From Lingula anatina (Eukaryota; Brachiopoda; Lingulata; Lingulida; Lingulidae): a stretch of 43,296 nucleotides of DNA. Under the pieces are notes generated by a model. The model was not told the DNA's origin. It saw only the letters and a program-made list of their open reading frames with translations, and searched no databases. Position 1 is the stretch's first letter; every line of letters begins with the position of its first letter. Both the position numbers and the translations under genes were made by a program. Positions 20,725 to 32,354 of the stretch are shown here, one piece after another. The DNA lies in NCBI RefSeq assembly GCF_001039355.2, contig NW_019775951.1, forward strand, positions 114,949 through 158,244. Reading direction: 5' to 3'.

Positions 20725-20939
20725 GGCTCTGTTCTCACAACTTTTAGATCGATCTATCACCGCGGGGAGTCTCACTAGATTACTGTCAGATAATCCCCCT
20801 TAAGTGTCCGTCCCCGCCTACTACAAGCTTTAAGGGGTAATTAACTTTCGTGTCCGCCCGGCTGACAGCTATTTAGCGTGAACCCCCAGGGAGTTAGGTC
20901 GATCCAATGTAGGTCGATCTAATCTATGAGAATGGGGTG
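20725..20939 (-). mobile_element. Family A MITE, copy A5
   Basis: A 215-bp copy in reverse orientation, flanked by direct TTA (20722-20724 and 20940-20942). Ends GGCTCTGTTCTCACAA and, on the other strand, CACCCCATTCTCATAG: the same two ends as A4 in mirror orientation, so A4 and A5 are close relatives. It interrupts the tandem-repeat area. Confidence 0.88.
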
Positions 20940-20994
20940 TTAGGCATGTTAACAATCTCATATGTGAACTAATTAAATATGTAAAGGTGTTCCT

Positions 20995-21305
20995 TTGACA
21001 TTTTCTACATCTTAACAATATTGTTAGTTGATTATGTAAAAATGATGGTAAACCTGTTATTGTGCATTGTGTAATAAAGTGTAAAAAAGAAAATGGAAAT
21101 AAACTCATCTTTACAGTTTGTCAGATTCAATCATTCACCATGTTCAGAATCTTAGAATGGGGCAAACTGGACATTTAAAATTGTTATTGACATTTTTCCC
21201 ATGTCAACAATTTTCTTAGTTCATTTAAAAATGACAGTAAATTGATTATTTTGTTATGTGTAAAAAAAGTGTTGAAAGTGGAAAGAAAATCATTTCAGTA
21301 CAGTT
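20995..21305 (+). repeat. Diverged direct repeat of about 190 bp
   Basis: 20995-21120 aligns to 21187-21305 (shared TTGACATTTT, AGTT-ATT-TAAAAATGA, GTGTAAAAAA and TACAGTTT in the same order, offset about 192 bp). The part from 21142 also matches 4043-4110. Further weak resemblance continues to about 21450 and near 22150. Confidence 0.6.
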
Positions 21306-22204
21306 TATCTCGTTTACATTTTGGCATTTTGAAGGTGTGACTCTGAACTTCCATGGCCTTGAAGACCTTTCCATGTCACATTTTCTGAATATCCATGATA
21401 CTTTTATTTTATTATTAAAAATTGATGGTCATTATGTTATATTGGATAAAAGTTGAAGAAAACCCTATTTTGGACATCGCTGCCGGAATGACCATTAGGG
21501 AAATACCATGTTACTTATGATTCTCAAACTAAATGAAAAGTTTCATAAGACTGAAGTGCAGTTTGTGTTGGAAAATCAGTGTGATTGTTTTCTGTTTTGG
21601 AAGTAGTGCAGCTCTATAGAGTGCTCTATGGGGCTTCTGTTTATGAATGGTGGTAATTGTCCCTTGGGGTAGTCACAAGCTAAATTAAGAGCTATAAAAT
21701 CACTTGCCTTATTAATTTCCAAGTGCCCATTAAATAGGATTACATAAAACACTCGTTGAGATTTCCCTGTAAAGCCCCATAGGTAAAGCTCTCTTAACTG
21801 TGTCACATAATTAGGAATTGGTGATAATTATGCAGGTAAATATTGTTTAATATTGCAAAGTTTACAAAAGAAAAAATTGTCTAATGCCAACATTAATGCT
21901 GTTTTATCCTCAAACACATTGGGGTTATTCATATCATATAAATATAGCAAGATTTAAAGTTTGAATAGCAGCTTTATTGGAATATTTTTGTCTTTTTAAA
22001 ATTTTTTTCAAACACTGGCATTTTCAGCTCCCATCCACCTGAAGCTCTTCACATTTTCTGTATTTCCACATAAGCAGTTGCATTGGTTTTTATGTCTTTA
22101 AACATTACGTAATATTATTTTATGCACTGTCATCATTTTTCAAATATTGGGATTTTCATTATGTGAATTTGAACTCTCATGGTCCTGAAACTGTAATCTT
22201 ATAG

Positions 22205-22372
22205 CAGGGGTGGATTGAGGCCGTCTTCTGGGTCTTTCAGAAGATGGTCAGATTTTAAAGTTCACATTGATGGGTATCTGTTTTTTTCTGTTAGAAGACC
22301 ATCAAAAATAGAGGGTGGATCAACAAAGATAATTTGGAATACTGTCAGAAAATACCTCTGGATCTGCTCCTG
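22205..22372 (-). mobile_element. Family G MITE, copy G2
   Basis: A 168-bp reverse copy of the family at 2592-2732. Ends CAGGGGTGGATT and, on the other strand, CAGGAGCAGATCCAGAGG. Internal matches include TTTGTTGATCCA and CAGATACCCATCAATGT. It is diverged and its flanking duplication is not clear. Confidence 0.7.
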
Positions 22373-23713
22373 TTATTGACCATGTTACCTGTTGTGCATG
22401 ATTAAAATTCAGTGTTGATTGACAGTGCTATTATAGGCAATATTTATTATTGCATCAAAATTGACAAAATGACCCATTTTCTGCATTTTTATTTTCTTTT
22501 TTTGTCTGTACATTTGACAGCTTTGCTGCCTTGTTTATTTTCAACTTTTTCTTATTGGAACAAATGGAGCCTAGACAGCCTGGGTTAGTGAGAAAATGAA
22601 TTTGGACTTGCTTTTTCAAAATCCTAAAAATTACCCTTGTCAGATTTGTAGGGAAGAGTTTGTGTGTGTGTTCGCGCGGGAGAGGGAGAGAAAGAGCGAG
22701 AGAGGGGAAGAAAGGGGTGGGTCAAAAATGAAATCAGACAGGGGCCCATAGCTCCTGAAATTTAAATATTACACATTTCAAGTTGACTGATTTGAAACAT
22801 CACCTTAAATACTGTACTAGTGTGGAAGTTATAACTATATACACAAGTATCAGAAAATTGCTTTATGAAAATGTCCCCTTAAACTAAAGTTTGAATTTCA
22901 GGACATGATTTTGTGATAGTTGGGTCTGGTGATAATGGAAGTTGAACACAAAAGATACATTGTTCTGCTTGTAAAAACACGAGGCACACATACTCGATTA
23001 CAATAGAGATTGGAATCCAAAACCTCCAAACAAACAGAACTGATGTAACTTCCTTGTGAGGTAAACTTGATTTTCCACAATGACAACGTGTCCTTGATTT
23101 CAGTTTTCTTCTAAAATGACACTTGTAAACAGACAGGTATATGCACAGTATGGCATTTACTCACAAATTTCATAGAAAATTATAAATATTTACAAAAAAA
23201 ATGTACAGGCTCTGAAGAGATTGTTGGTTTTTGGAACCATAACAGAAAGTTTTTTTTTTTTTTTGTGAGCATCTTAAACTAGCAAAGAACACAAGATTAC
23301 ATGTGGTGTATATAGCAAAATCATTTCAGAAAAATGATAAATTATATATATTGATAATTATTAATTCAATACATTTATAAATATGTGAGGCATTTGATAT
23401 TCTGGAGTCATTGCCGTATCATGTATTGCACATGATTTGCTTGTAGATTAAATCCGAGCATATGTAGTTGTTTCCAGCATGCAGAATTAACTCGTCCTGA
23501 CATTTAGGGGTTGCTGAGCAGGAGTAATGGTCCGTCCCATGGTATCTCTTCCCTTCCGTAACATCTGTAACATCGAAGTACCTTTACATTTATCTTCCGC
23601 CTACTTCTATCCCATATCAGCTTATTTTCAGAGAGCTTGACAGTGGTTGTTACTTAATATTTTCTGTATCTTATAATTTAGGTGTGTTGTAATAAGTTGA
23701 TTGTATTTTATTG

Positions 23714-23726
23714 GGGGGGGGGGGGT
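23714..23726 (+). repeat. Poly-G run (13 G)
   Basis: Thirteen G in a row on the EPB41L5 sense strand. Confidence 0.9.
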
Positions 23727-23857
23727 AAAAAGAAGGTAAAATATGATAGAGTGACCCCATGTCTATGCAGCACTGCCCATCTGCTTTTTAGTCAACTTTT
23801 TCTCCAATTCTGTATACATAGTTTCAAGATGTACCATTTTACTATATATAGACGGGA

Positions 23858-23946
23858 TTAAGAACAGTGGACTAACAGATCCTTAGATCAAATACGGGGG
23901 CCCACTAAAAAGCTTGCTGCTTAATTCCCGATTAGACACTGAATGT
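23858..23946 (+). repeat. Dispersed repeat fragment, matching 41088-41169
   Basis: It shares GACTAACAGATCC, AGATCAAATA, AAGCTTGC and TAGACACTGAAT with the second copy in the same order. Both copies are short and have no clear ends. Confidence 0.55.
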
Positions 23947-24469
23947 AATTTATAAGTCGACCACCACTAGGTGAAATACACTGTACAACATTGAACGAAA
24001 ACAGAAAAAAAATCAATATGGCAATGTTAAGTTCACCTTTTGTTTTTACTATGATACATGACTCTGTCTTTGCCAGCAATTTTTTCCCCGATTTCCACTT
24101 CTCGGCATTGAAGTTTGGGGTGTGGAGGTCAGATTGAAGTGATGCTTTTGGCCTTTATGTTTAGGTGCTGTTTTCACAGCATATAGATTCTTGACCTCCA
24201 AATAGCCTCTTGAGAGAAAAGTGAGTGGTTTTGTATTTGTTCAGATGCTCAAGTTGGGCGTGTGTAAATTGAGGGAAAATAATCTTGCGATTTGTTGTGA
24301 TTCTTATGGCTGTGTATATCCTTAAAATCCTTTTTAATGATATCCAGTTTATCTTTCTTTTAATAGCCAGTGTATTGCCTTTATTATAATGGCCCAGTGC
24401 TTTACATTCTGTCTTTCATTGATACTTTATCTGAACATGTCAGAGAAAGAGATAGAGGGGAGGACCCGG

Positions 24470-24471
<2 letters not shown>

Positions 24472-24546
<75 letters not shown>

Positions 24547-24547
24547 G
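24472..24547. repeat. Compound (GT)n(GA)n microsatellite
   Basis: About 22 GT units to 24516 followed by interrupted GA units. Long frames on both strands through this tract are artefacts. Confidence 0.95.
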
Positions 24548-24754
24548 CAGAGAATGTGTGTGAAAGTGTGAGAGAGAAAAAGAGATTATATCAAGTTGTT
24601 TTGAGTATTTCAACAGACATGTCATGATAAGACAGCATAATATTGTTGTTAACTGATGATAGTTGTGAAGATGCATTTGTAGCATGCAACCCATCTACTA
24701 AGTTAGTAAGTTTACCAAGCCAAACACAGGTCCCTAGTACTTTGGCAGTCAGAA

Positions 24755-24801
24755 AGGTCAGAGGTCAGGTGTAGAGGTCACAGGTCATGTCCCAGAGGTC
24801 A
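24755..24801 (+). promoter_or_regulatory. Cluster of five AGGTCA half-sites, two as DR1
   Basis: Exact AGGTCA at 24755, 24762, 24775, 24782 and 24796. The first two and the third and fourth are spaced by one base, the DR1 arrangement bound by RXR heterodimers, HNF4 and COUP-TF in animals. The cluster lies in EPB41L5 intron 1. Function is inference; a short tandem duplication of AGGTCA-containing sequence could also explain it. Confidence 0.4.
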
Positions 24802-25210
24802 TGGGGATCTGAGATAACTGTGACTTGTAGGATAGCCGCATTTCAGAATCACACACAGTTTTGTTTGTCCATTTGTTATCTGTATCGACAAGCACTATTG
24901 CACTTGGTGACCTGTCTGGTAGTGATCAGGAACAGTGCTTGTACTGTGAATAATTGTATAAAACGTCATTGGATCATTAATGATAACTGTTTTCTTTTCT
25001 TTAGAAGATTTACCACACCAGTTTATGTGAGCAAGTCGGGTAGATTAATAAGAAATATTTTCATTGGTTTTCTACCTTTTCTTGCTAGAGCATAGGGGTT
25101 CACATAAAATGGGTTTAACAGTGCGGCATACTAGTAATCATGTCTTGGCATCCTGTTACTAGTAGTATATTCCTTCCCCACCTCCCTAAACACACACATA
25201 CACACTCTTT

Positions 25211-25429
25211 GGGTGCATTCCCAGAGATTTAGATCGATCCAGAGATTTAGATGGACCTAACTCCCTGGGGGTTCATGCTAAATTGAAGTCAGCCGAGCGC
25301 GCACCATAGTTAATTACCCCCTTACAGCTTTTAGTAGGCAGGACAGATGCTTAAGCCGGCTAAGCTGACAGTAATCTAGTGAGATTCCCCACAGGGATAG
25401 ATTGATCTAAAATCTATGGAAATGGGGTC
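25211..25429 (+). mobile_element. Family A MITE, copy A6
   Basis: A 219-bp copy of the A2/A3 subtype. Left end GGGTGCATTCCCAGAG, right end CACC-less ATGGAAATGGGGT running directly into a (CT)n tract. The target duplication is not preserved, probably because the tract expanded at or into the right edge. Confidence 0.82.
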
Positions 25430-25451
25430 TCTCTCTCTCTCTCTCTCTCTC
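25430..25451. repeat. (CT)n tract abutting MITE A6
   Basis: About 11 CT units starting immediately at the right end of A6. Confidence 0.9.
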
Positions 25452-25600
25452 CTTGCCATGACTCTCACTGTATCCATCAGTATAATGAAGTCAGTACTAA
25501 ATTGTCAGTGGTCAGTATAAATAAATGTCTGCTCGGCCATTAAGCTTACCAGGAAGGTAACATGGTTGCTTTCTCAGTCCGGAAAAATGCACTCTCCTTA

Positions 25601-25904
25601 GGCTTCATTCACATGCAATGTCTATTTTCTAAATTCTATTTTCTATTCGCGGTATGTCTTATGATCACGGTCTGTGCCCTGAATATCCTGCGGCGTAATT
25701 ACTGGCAGCGCGAGTCAGTTACTATAAGTTACTATAAGTAACTGGCTCGCGCTGCCAGTAATTACGCGGCGGGATATTCAAGGCACAGACCGTGATCATA
25801 AGATAGCGCGAATAGAAAATAGAATTTAGAAAATATACATTGCATGTGAACAGCGCGAATAGAAAATAGAATTTAGAAAATATACATTGCATGTGAACGA
25901 AGCC
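25601..25904. mobile_element. Family D palindromic MITE, copy D2, with duplicated end
   Basis: A 304-bp element flanked by direct TTA (25598-25600 and 25905-25907). The arms start GGCTTCATTCACATGCAATG and mirror each other through AATTCTATTTTCTATTCGCG, the GATCACGGTCTGTGCC segment and GCTCGCGCTGCCAG. A 47-bp tandem duplication of the right end (units at 25806 and 25853) gives one extra copy of the terminal repeat. It shares arms with D1. Confidence 0.88.
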
Positions 25905-28466
25905 TTAGTGTAAGGTCAGCATTTAGTAGCCAGTGATCAGTTAGGATATTGTCTGGCCAGTCATTAAGCACTCCTTTCAGGTGACACTGACCAGCAACAC
26001 ACATAGCTGGCATATTTTGACTGTGATGCCCCCCCTCACCGTATCCCATACCAATCATGGTCTCTCATGATTATGGAAAAATACACTCATATCAGTTTGT
26101 ATAGCCATTCATATAATCGCTGTGATCATTTATGTACTAGTATGTATCAACTAGTATGTACTAGTGCTCTGTTATAGTTGTGCTATCAATGATTGTACCT
26201 TATACAAATGAAGATGTTTAGCAATAAAGTATCTGAATCTGAATCCTCTCCCATTTGAAAGTCCCTGACTGATATATAGCATTCACAGTTTTCTTCCTTT
26301 TTTTTAACAAGTCTGATTCCAGACCTGCTGTATTATGTCTCAGTGTATGTGGAAAACAGTTGACCCAGACGTGGTGCAGCTCCATACATGCAAATTACGC
26401 ATTAATGCAAGATTCCCAACTTTTTGGTGTATTTTTTTCCCTCAGCATTTCGCCTTGACTTAAGTTGGGTAGACCAATCGTAATCTTGTGTTCTTTGTAT
26501 GGAGTCGAGAGAGAGAGAGAGATTGTGGGAGGGGTTGAAGGGGAGATGTCAGAGGAAGACTCAGAGGTGAAATGGCAGTCAGGATTCAACTTCAGATTAT
26601 ATTCAACATCATCTAGTTCAAGCTGAAAATAGGACTGGTTTATCAGCTCTAAAGCCAATGTAGCCTGATTATTCCAAGCATATTACCCCATTGAAATTCC
26701 CATTGGTATTCAGTTACACTCAACAACTTCCTATTCATATTTGATTGCTAGATGTGATTTGTGCAGCCTTTGTTTGTAGGGGGAAAAAGCATTCTGACTT
26801 TTCAAACACCCAGAGTCCAACATTCCATTGGGAACTCACATCTGTTGTCATCATACAAGTATTTTGGGGAGGGGAGTTCTGACCAAAACACTGAATCTCA
26901 GGGTGAGGGAGATTGGGGGGGGTGGGGGGGGATTTCTAATATTATTTTCTTTTAATTGACAGATTTTCCAAGGATTTGGCTACTCGTACAGAGAGTCCAA
27001 AATGTGAATGTGTAATTTGGTCATTGTTGTCCCTGGAGTTCAACCCAAGCAAGCCCAACCATATAACCCAAGTTTTTTTGTAATTCATCTAGTAGTCTTT
27101 TGAATTATAGGCCATCTTTTGCAACTAATGGTGTATCTAAATGACGGCTAGAGGGCTCTCTAGGGAAAGTCTCATCGATGACGATGACACCAGGCCAGTT
27201 GATACAGGGGCTGGGGTTGGCTTTTATAAAATATGTTTAGTACAAAAAATTAGTCTTTCCTTTTACAACTATATTTTGGACTGTTAATATGTCAGTTTAA
27301 GATAAATCCATAGAGTTCTGCTTAAAAAGTAAGCTAATTGATCTGAGTGTTACTCCATATCATAAATCTGGCACCACACATCGTGCAACCACCTTCTACA
27401 GACTTATGTTGAATCCCAAGCAGACTCAAATTGGTGACTAAAAGTTGCGACCACCTTTCAGGCTTTGGTTAATTTGGCAAATGGGCCCCGAAGTTCAGTA
27501 AAGTTTTCAGCATGATTCACTATTATTATGAGTAAGGCAACCTCTTGGGGTTAAATTAATTGTTTGGTATTGAAAACAATTTGGTTGACCTTATGATATG
27601 AGTTTTATGGCTAGCTAGAGACCTGATATTTTAGCAGGTGAATTGTCACAAAATCCTACCTGGTTTTATCTTAAATGTCTTACCTGACTAACTTAAACCT
27701 AGAGTATTTTAAAGAGATTAAGTGTTGTTACAGAATCCCAACTGATCTTATCTATGATACCTTTACCTGGTATTTTTTTTACCATGACCTTAAATTAGTG
27801 TCCTGGACATGGTTAAATTTGTGGACTTTTTAACTGTTATGTTGATTAAGTTAAGTAGTGTTGCATTAGAGATTAATCAAAATAGGACTTGAATTTCAAG
27901 TGCCAAATTAAAAAGGGATATTTGATTACAATCAGGAAAAGAAGTCTCCTTTCTTTTTTCACCTGACAAATTAAACCTCGTCTTTGTATATGTATGTTTT
28001 TGAAATAATTCCTAATTTGATTTCTTATTGGAATATCAAAAAAAGATGTCCAATTGACCTTTAAAGCATCACTTCAATATGTGACACAATTAACACTTAC
28101 CACTGAATCAGCTTATTAAATGTAGTCCCAAAGGAAGAACACCATGCTAGTAGTTACTTGTGGTTGTGAATTTATGAAATTGATATATTCTGTCAGATTT
28201 GCATAATTTATTATATGCAGTCTAGACACTGATGTAGATTGATAACAAGATTAAGACACAGAGCAACAGGTGTGACATATTTTATATGTGTCAACATTAC
28301 ATCAGAAGTTACACAATATACAACTGTTAATTGAAATACAGAGAGAGCTGTTGCACCTTGTTATGTAACAATGTGATAACATCATGCCAAAGTAAACCAC
28401 ATGCCATATAATTTGAAGATTAATTGTCTTACTTTTACCATATATTGCATCATATTATATAGCAGG

Positions 28467-28589
28467 CTGGGGTAGCGCTAAAAATGCTATTTAAAACTGA
28501 CTTCAATTGGCTAAACAAAAAGGGTTTGAATTGACTTCTTTTTGTCATATTTCAACCATTTGGCAAAAAAATTGCCAGTGCTAAACCAG
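28467..28589 (+). mobile_element. Family F MITE, copy F2, shortened
   Basis: Starts CTGGGGTAGCGCTA, ends GCCAGTGCTAAACCAG, and contains GGCTAAACAAAAAGGG-type interior shared with F1 and F4. At about 123 bp it lacks part of the interior. Flanks GCAGG/GCAGT may be a decayed duplication. Confidence 0.65.
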
Positions 28590-28642
28590 GCAGTGCATAT
28601 ATTAACAGTTATTGGGACTAAGAAAGTGCCCTTGAAACCCCT

Positions 28643-28643
<1 letters not shown>

Positions 28644-28676
<33 letters not shown>
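28644..28676. repeat. (CA)n microsatellite
   Basis: About 16 CA units in intron 1. Confidence 0.95.
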
Positions 28677-28677
<1 letters not shown>

Positions 28678-31189
28678 ATTCCCTTTGTTAACCCATCGGC
28701 GAATATTTCCAAATCAAAGCTTCAAAAGTGATCTGGGATAGGTATTCATAATATTTCCATGAAATTGCTATCTCAGTGGGTGTCCATGTTTAATATCCTG
28801 ATCCCCACACAGCTGTTCCTGACCAGCAATGATTTCTATCTCGGATTACCTGGAAGTGCCTCTTTTGATGTCAGCAGACCCCCAGCAGAGCTTCCAGTGC
28901 CCATGTGTTGTAACAGACAGGTGGATGAGTGATGGGGCCCCTGAGGGGTTTTCAATCAACAGATTTTATTGATGATCAAAGGGAAACACCTTTAGTACCA
29001 AGATTGGAACTGTGTTGAGTTTGTTTGGCTCAAAGCTACTCTTTGAAAATATGCTTAGAATTGCTTATAAGATTACTGATTTAAAGTATTATCAGATATT
29101 TCTTGAAAATAAAATTATACCACTTGGAAGAACTTGTGTTGACTTGTATGTGGGGAAATTGTAATTTTGCCCACATTTATTGATACTACAACACCACATG
29201 TGGCTTTAACATTTGATTTTGGTGGTATTACAATTTGCAACTACATTGCTTGATGGGGGGGGGTTAGTCATACCACATCTTAACCCATCATTAACATTCC
29301 AGTTTACAGTAAAGAGACATTCCCCTGACCACTGGTCATTGACACTGACCATCACAAATTTGGCCACCCTTATAGGGCATTTAGGGACTTAATTGCCCAT
29401 CCCAAACCCCAAAAAGAAACCTTTCAGAAATGTTTATCAACATTAATTGAAATGTGTACCCGAAAAGAGTGAGTCACTGGTTTTAGCTTTAAAAATTGTA
29501 CAGTGCGTCTAAATAAACACCTTTGTTCAAGTGTTTTTGGCAGGCATTTCAAGCTTCAGGTGGCCGGACCTCTAGGGCTTTTAATTGGCAAAATGGCAAA
29601 TAAGGCGTAAAATGAAAAGCCTTGTTTAAGTGTTGGAAGTGAGCCCATTGGTGTGTATTTTTGAAAAGTATCACCTTTGTGTTTTGTTTGAATTTTAGTT
29701 TATTTTTCGTGGAAGAAAGTTTTTGAAAGTTCAGCAGTAGAGTATTATAGTTGTATTGGTGTGATTAAAAATTAATGTCTGATTGACAGCTAATGGCAGT
29801 GACGGAGCTGGCATTTTGAAAGAACAGCAATTGTAGACAAGAAACTATAAGTTATTAATTTGGTGTTGCACATCATCTACGCATGTGAAAAATAGGCTGA
29901 CTCACCAACTCTCAAACCAAAACGCTTTAATTAAGTTTGAAAGCCACAACTATATTGACTTGCCCTCTTTCAAACTGAAACTGGTAATAATCACATGCAT
30001 GAAAAGTTGCACCTATATTGATCTCGCTCTCAATAAATCTGTGCACTTGTCGAAGCACGAGGCATTAATTTGGCATAATTTATGCATCAGGTGGTTGTCA
30101 AATGTTCAATAATTTTTTGGTTGGTCGAGTCTGACCTAATTACTAGTAGCCATGGTGTACGTTACCTTGTGAAATTGACACGTGAAATTGATGTGTGGTT
30201 TTTATTTAATTGATCTGTTTATATAAATATATTTGAAATGTACTGGTGATTTGGTGCAGTTAGACTGCAACAGTCTTGAAACATGTTTACACGAGAGATA
30301 GGTGGGCTCCTGTCTCAGCTATTCATTTAATTGAAGCTAGATATCAGGGAATGTTCAACCTGTATTTTCTATAGTGCACATGTCTGCTTATGTCCATGTG
30401 TGTGTTCATGGCATTCGTCTACCTTCTAACAGGTCTACAAATTGATTTTTCACTAGATATTCTCAGATAATGTCTCCGGTTCAATATAGTCAGTCTTCTA
30501 ATTGTGGCTGGTGGAAAATGCGCCTGTAATATCTGCCGCGGTGATAGAGGGTAGCGTTGGTTAATTGACATGACAACATGCAGGACAACAAGTAAAAATA
30601 GTTTTTACTCCCAGTGAATATATAGCTCTGACAACCTGTAGAGAAAGGTCGTTGTATCTTCAGTGTAAATGCAGCTTCTCCTTTGCAACATCCATTGTAG
30701 TGTGACACAAACATGTTACAAACATGATAAATAATGTTCACTTATTGCCCACAAATAGATGTGTCCATCACACTGTTGTGTTTATATTTTTCAATCACCT
30801 CAGGAAATAAAAAAGACTGACCACTTCCTCAATGACCCTGTATAGGGAATAGTGGACCTAGATGACCTAAAATAAAGGGCACAATTTCCTTCCTCACTGT
30901 GTAATTGCAGGGTTCTCTTTGAACTGGTATCATAACATATCTTTACTGTAGCCCTTTTTTTCTCTACGATGAAAATACTGCCTTAAACAACAACGGCAAA
31001 TTTTATAAATTTGTATACTAGTAATCTTGAGCAGTGAAATGTAATTACTGTACTTGTAATATAATTCTAAATGTTACTTGGTAGTAATTACAATGACCCA
31101 ATGGCAATGACTGTATGGTATACCATAAAAATATTCAAATTCATCTTCAATAAAATTCTAGTATGATGCCATGTCTTTAAGCCAAAACA

Positions 31190-31242
31190 CACACATATAT
31201 ACACACACACAGCACGCGCGCGCGAGAGAGAGAGAGAGAGAG
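31190..31242. repeat. Compound (AC)n(GC)n(GA)n tract
   Basis: ACACAC units, a GCGCGCGCG block and GA units in direct succession. Confidence 0.9.
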
Positions 31243-31607
31243 GACAGATAGCTAGCCCCACAAGATATTAAAACAGATATTCATGCATCCATCCCCATTC
31301 AGAGTGATTTGTTGTGGTCCGTGTCATTTATGGTACATTTAATGGCTGTATTCTCACCATTAATGGGCCTGCAGACTGTCCTGCCCCCAGCCTTTCCTTT
31401 ACCTCTCTCCATCTTAATGATAGATGAATGGCTAGAAAATTGAATATCAAATTGGCATTGAGTGTTAAAATGGTTCTTTTACAACTGTCTGTGTCATTTT
31501 GAGTGGTTAACTCAGTTGTTGGTTGGTTTGCTTCAGGGTAGATGTCATACATGCAAACCCAATGATTAGTATCTCAAACATCCTTTTTTTGCCTTTTTCG
31601 GTATTAG

Positions 31608-31780
31608 CTGGGGTAGTGCTAACACTTGCCAATTTAGCCATATGCTAAAATTGACCTAAGTTGGCTGAACAAAAAATGGTTAATTTGACTTGTTTTAGTC
31701 AAATTTAAACCATTTGGAGAAGAAAGTAATGAAAAAGTAGTAATTTGGCTAAGAGAAAAAAAATGCCAGCACTACCCCAG
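31608..31780 (+). mobile_element. Family F MITE, copy F3
   Basis: A 173-bp copy with the best-preserved inverted ends of the family: CTGGGGTAGTGCTAACA at the left and TGCCAGCACTACCCCAG at the right. It has the TTTGACTTGTTTTAGTCAAA interior palindrome. No clear flanking duplication. Confidence 0.8.
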
Positions 31781-32249
31781 ATTGTATCTCAGGCATTCAC
31801 TTGTCTTTTGAGTAGAGTTCTTTATAGTGTTGAAATCACCCTATCTTGCTATATAGCATGATAAAATTATTGTTTGAATTGCAAAGTTTTTGAAATTTAT
31901 AAGCTTTCTATTGATATTTTACATATATATATATATATACTTGTTGGTTTACGAAAATGGTCATGCTATCATGCTCATCCTAAAACAGGTTTAAACAAGC
32001 TGTCACTCTTGATCTCCTTGACCTATAAATGGTATCATACAAAATGAAGACCACAGAAAAAAAAATGAAATATTGCAACAGTAATTGTTATGTTTAGGTT
32101 CAATGATTGTATAAATTTTATTTTAATTGTAGATAGCCAGCATGTTTTTTTTTTTATTTTATTTTATTTTTTTTGTCATCAGTGTATCACAAAAAAAGTA
32201 GTAACATTTTAAACATATGCAATAATGAAGTTTCTCTTCGTCCTTTCAG

Positions 32250-32354
32250 AAAAAAGCCTTAGGCCAGGAACTTTTAGAACGTGTATACTACAATTTAGAT
32301 CTGATAGAAAAAGACTACTTCGGTCTGCAATATTCAGACGCGGCTGGAATAAAT
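32250..32354 (+). CDS. EPB41L5: EPB41L5/Yurt-type FERM protein, exon 2 (residues 48-82)
   Basis: A 105-nt exon, phase 0 at both sides (acceptor tcctttcag, donor AAT|GTAAGT at 32355). It encodes the F1 lobe core: GQELLERVYYNLDLIEKDYF then GLQYSDAAGIN. G-Q-x-L-x-x-x-x-x-x-x-L-x-L-x-E-x-D-Y-F-G-L is the family signature of protein 4.1 FERM domains. It begins KKALGQEL, close to the KKAKGQEL of EPB41L5. Confidence 0.93.

Larger units (their letters stand above)
9726..32249 (+). other. EPB41L5: EPB41L5 intron 1 (22.5 kb)
   Basis: A 22,524-bp phase-0 intron, GTAAGT to tcctttcag. It holds most of the repeats listed below and several microsatellites. I saw no convincing nested gene. Stretches with nothing recognisable include about 9730-10250, 10275-11095, 12375-13600, 13635-14270, 14460-15255, 15480-16425, 17530-18395, 19415-20160, 21460-22200, 22375-23710, 26000-28460, 28680-31190 and 31785-32249. 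Confidence 0.85.

Noticed and set aside
24370-24694. Frames on both strands across the GT/GA tract
   Set aside because: Peptides such as CVCVCV and SHTHTH are microsatellite translations. The same applies near 16430, 32850, 33850-34290 and 35350-35616.
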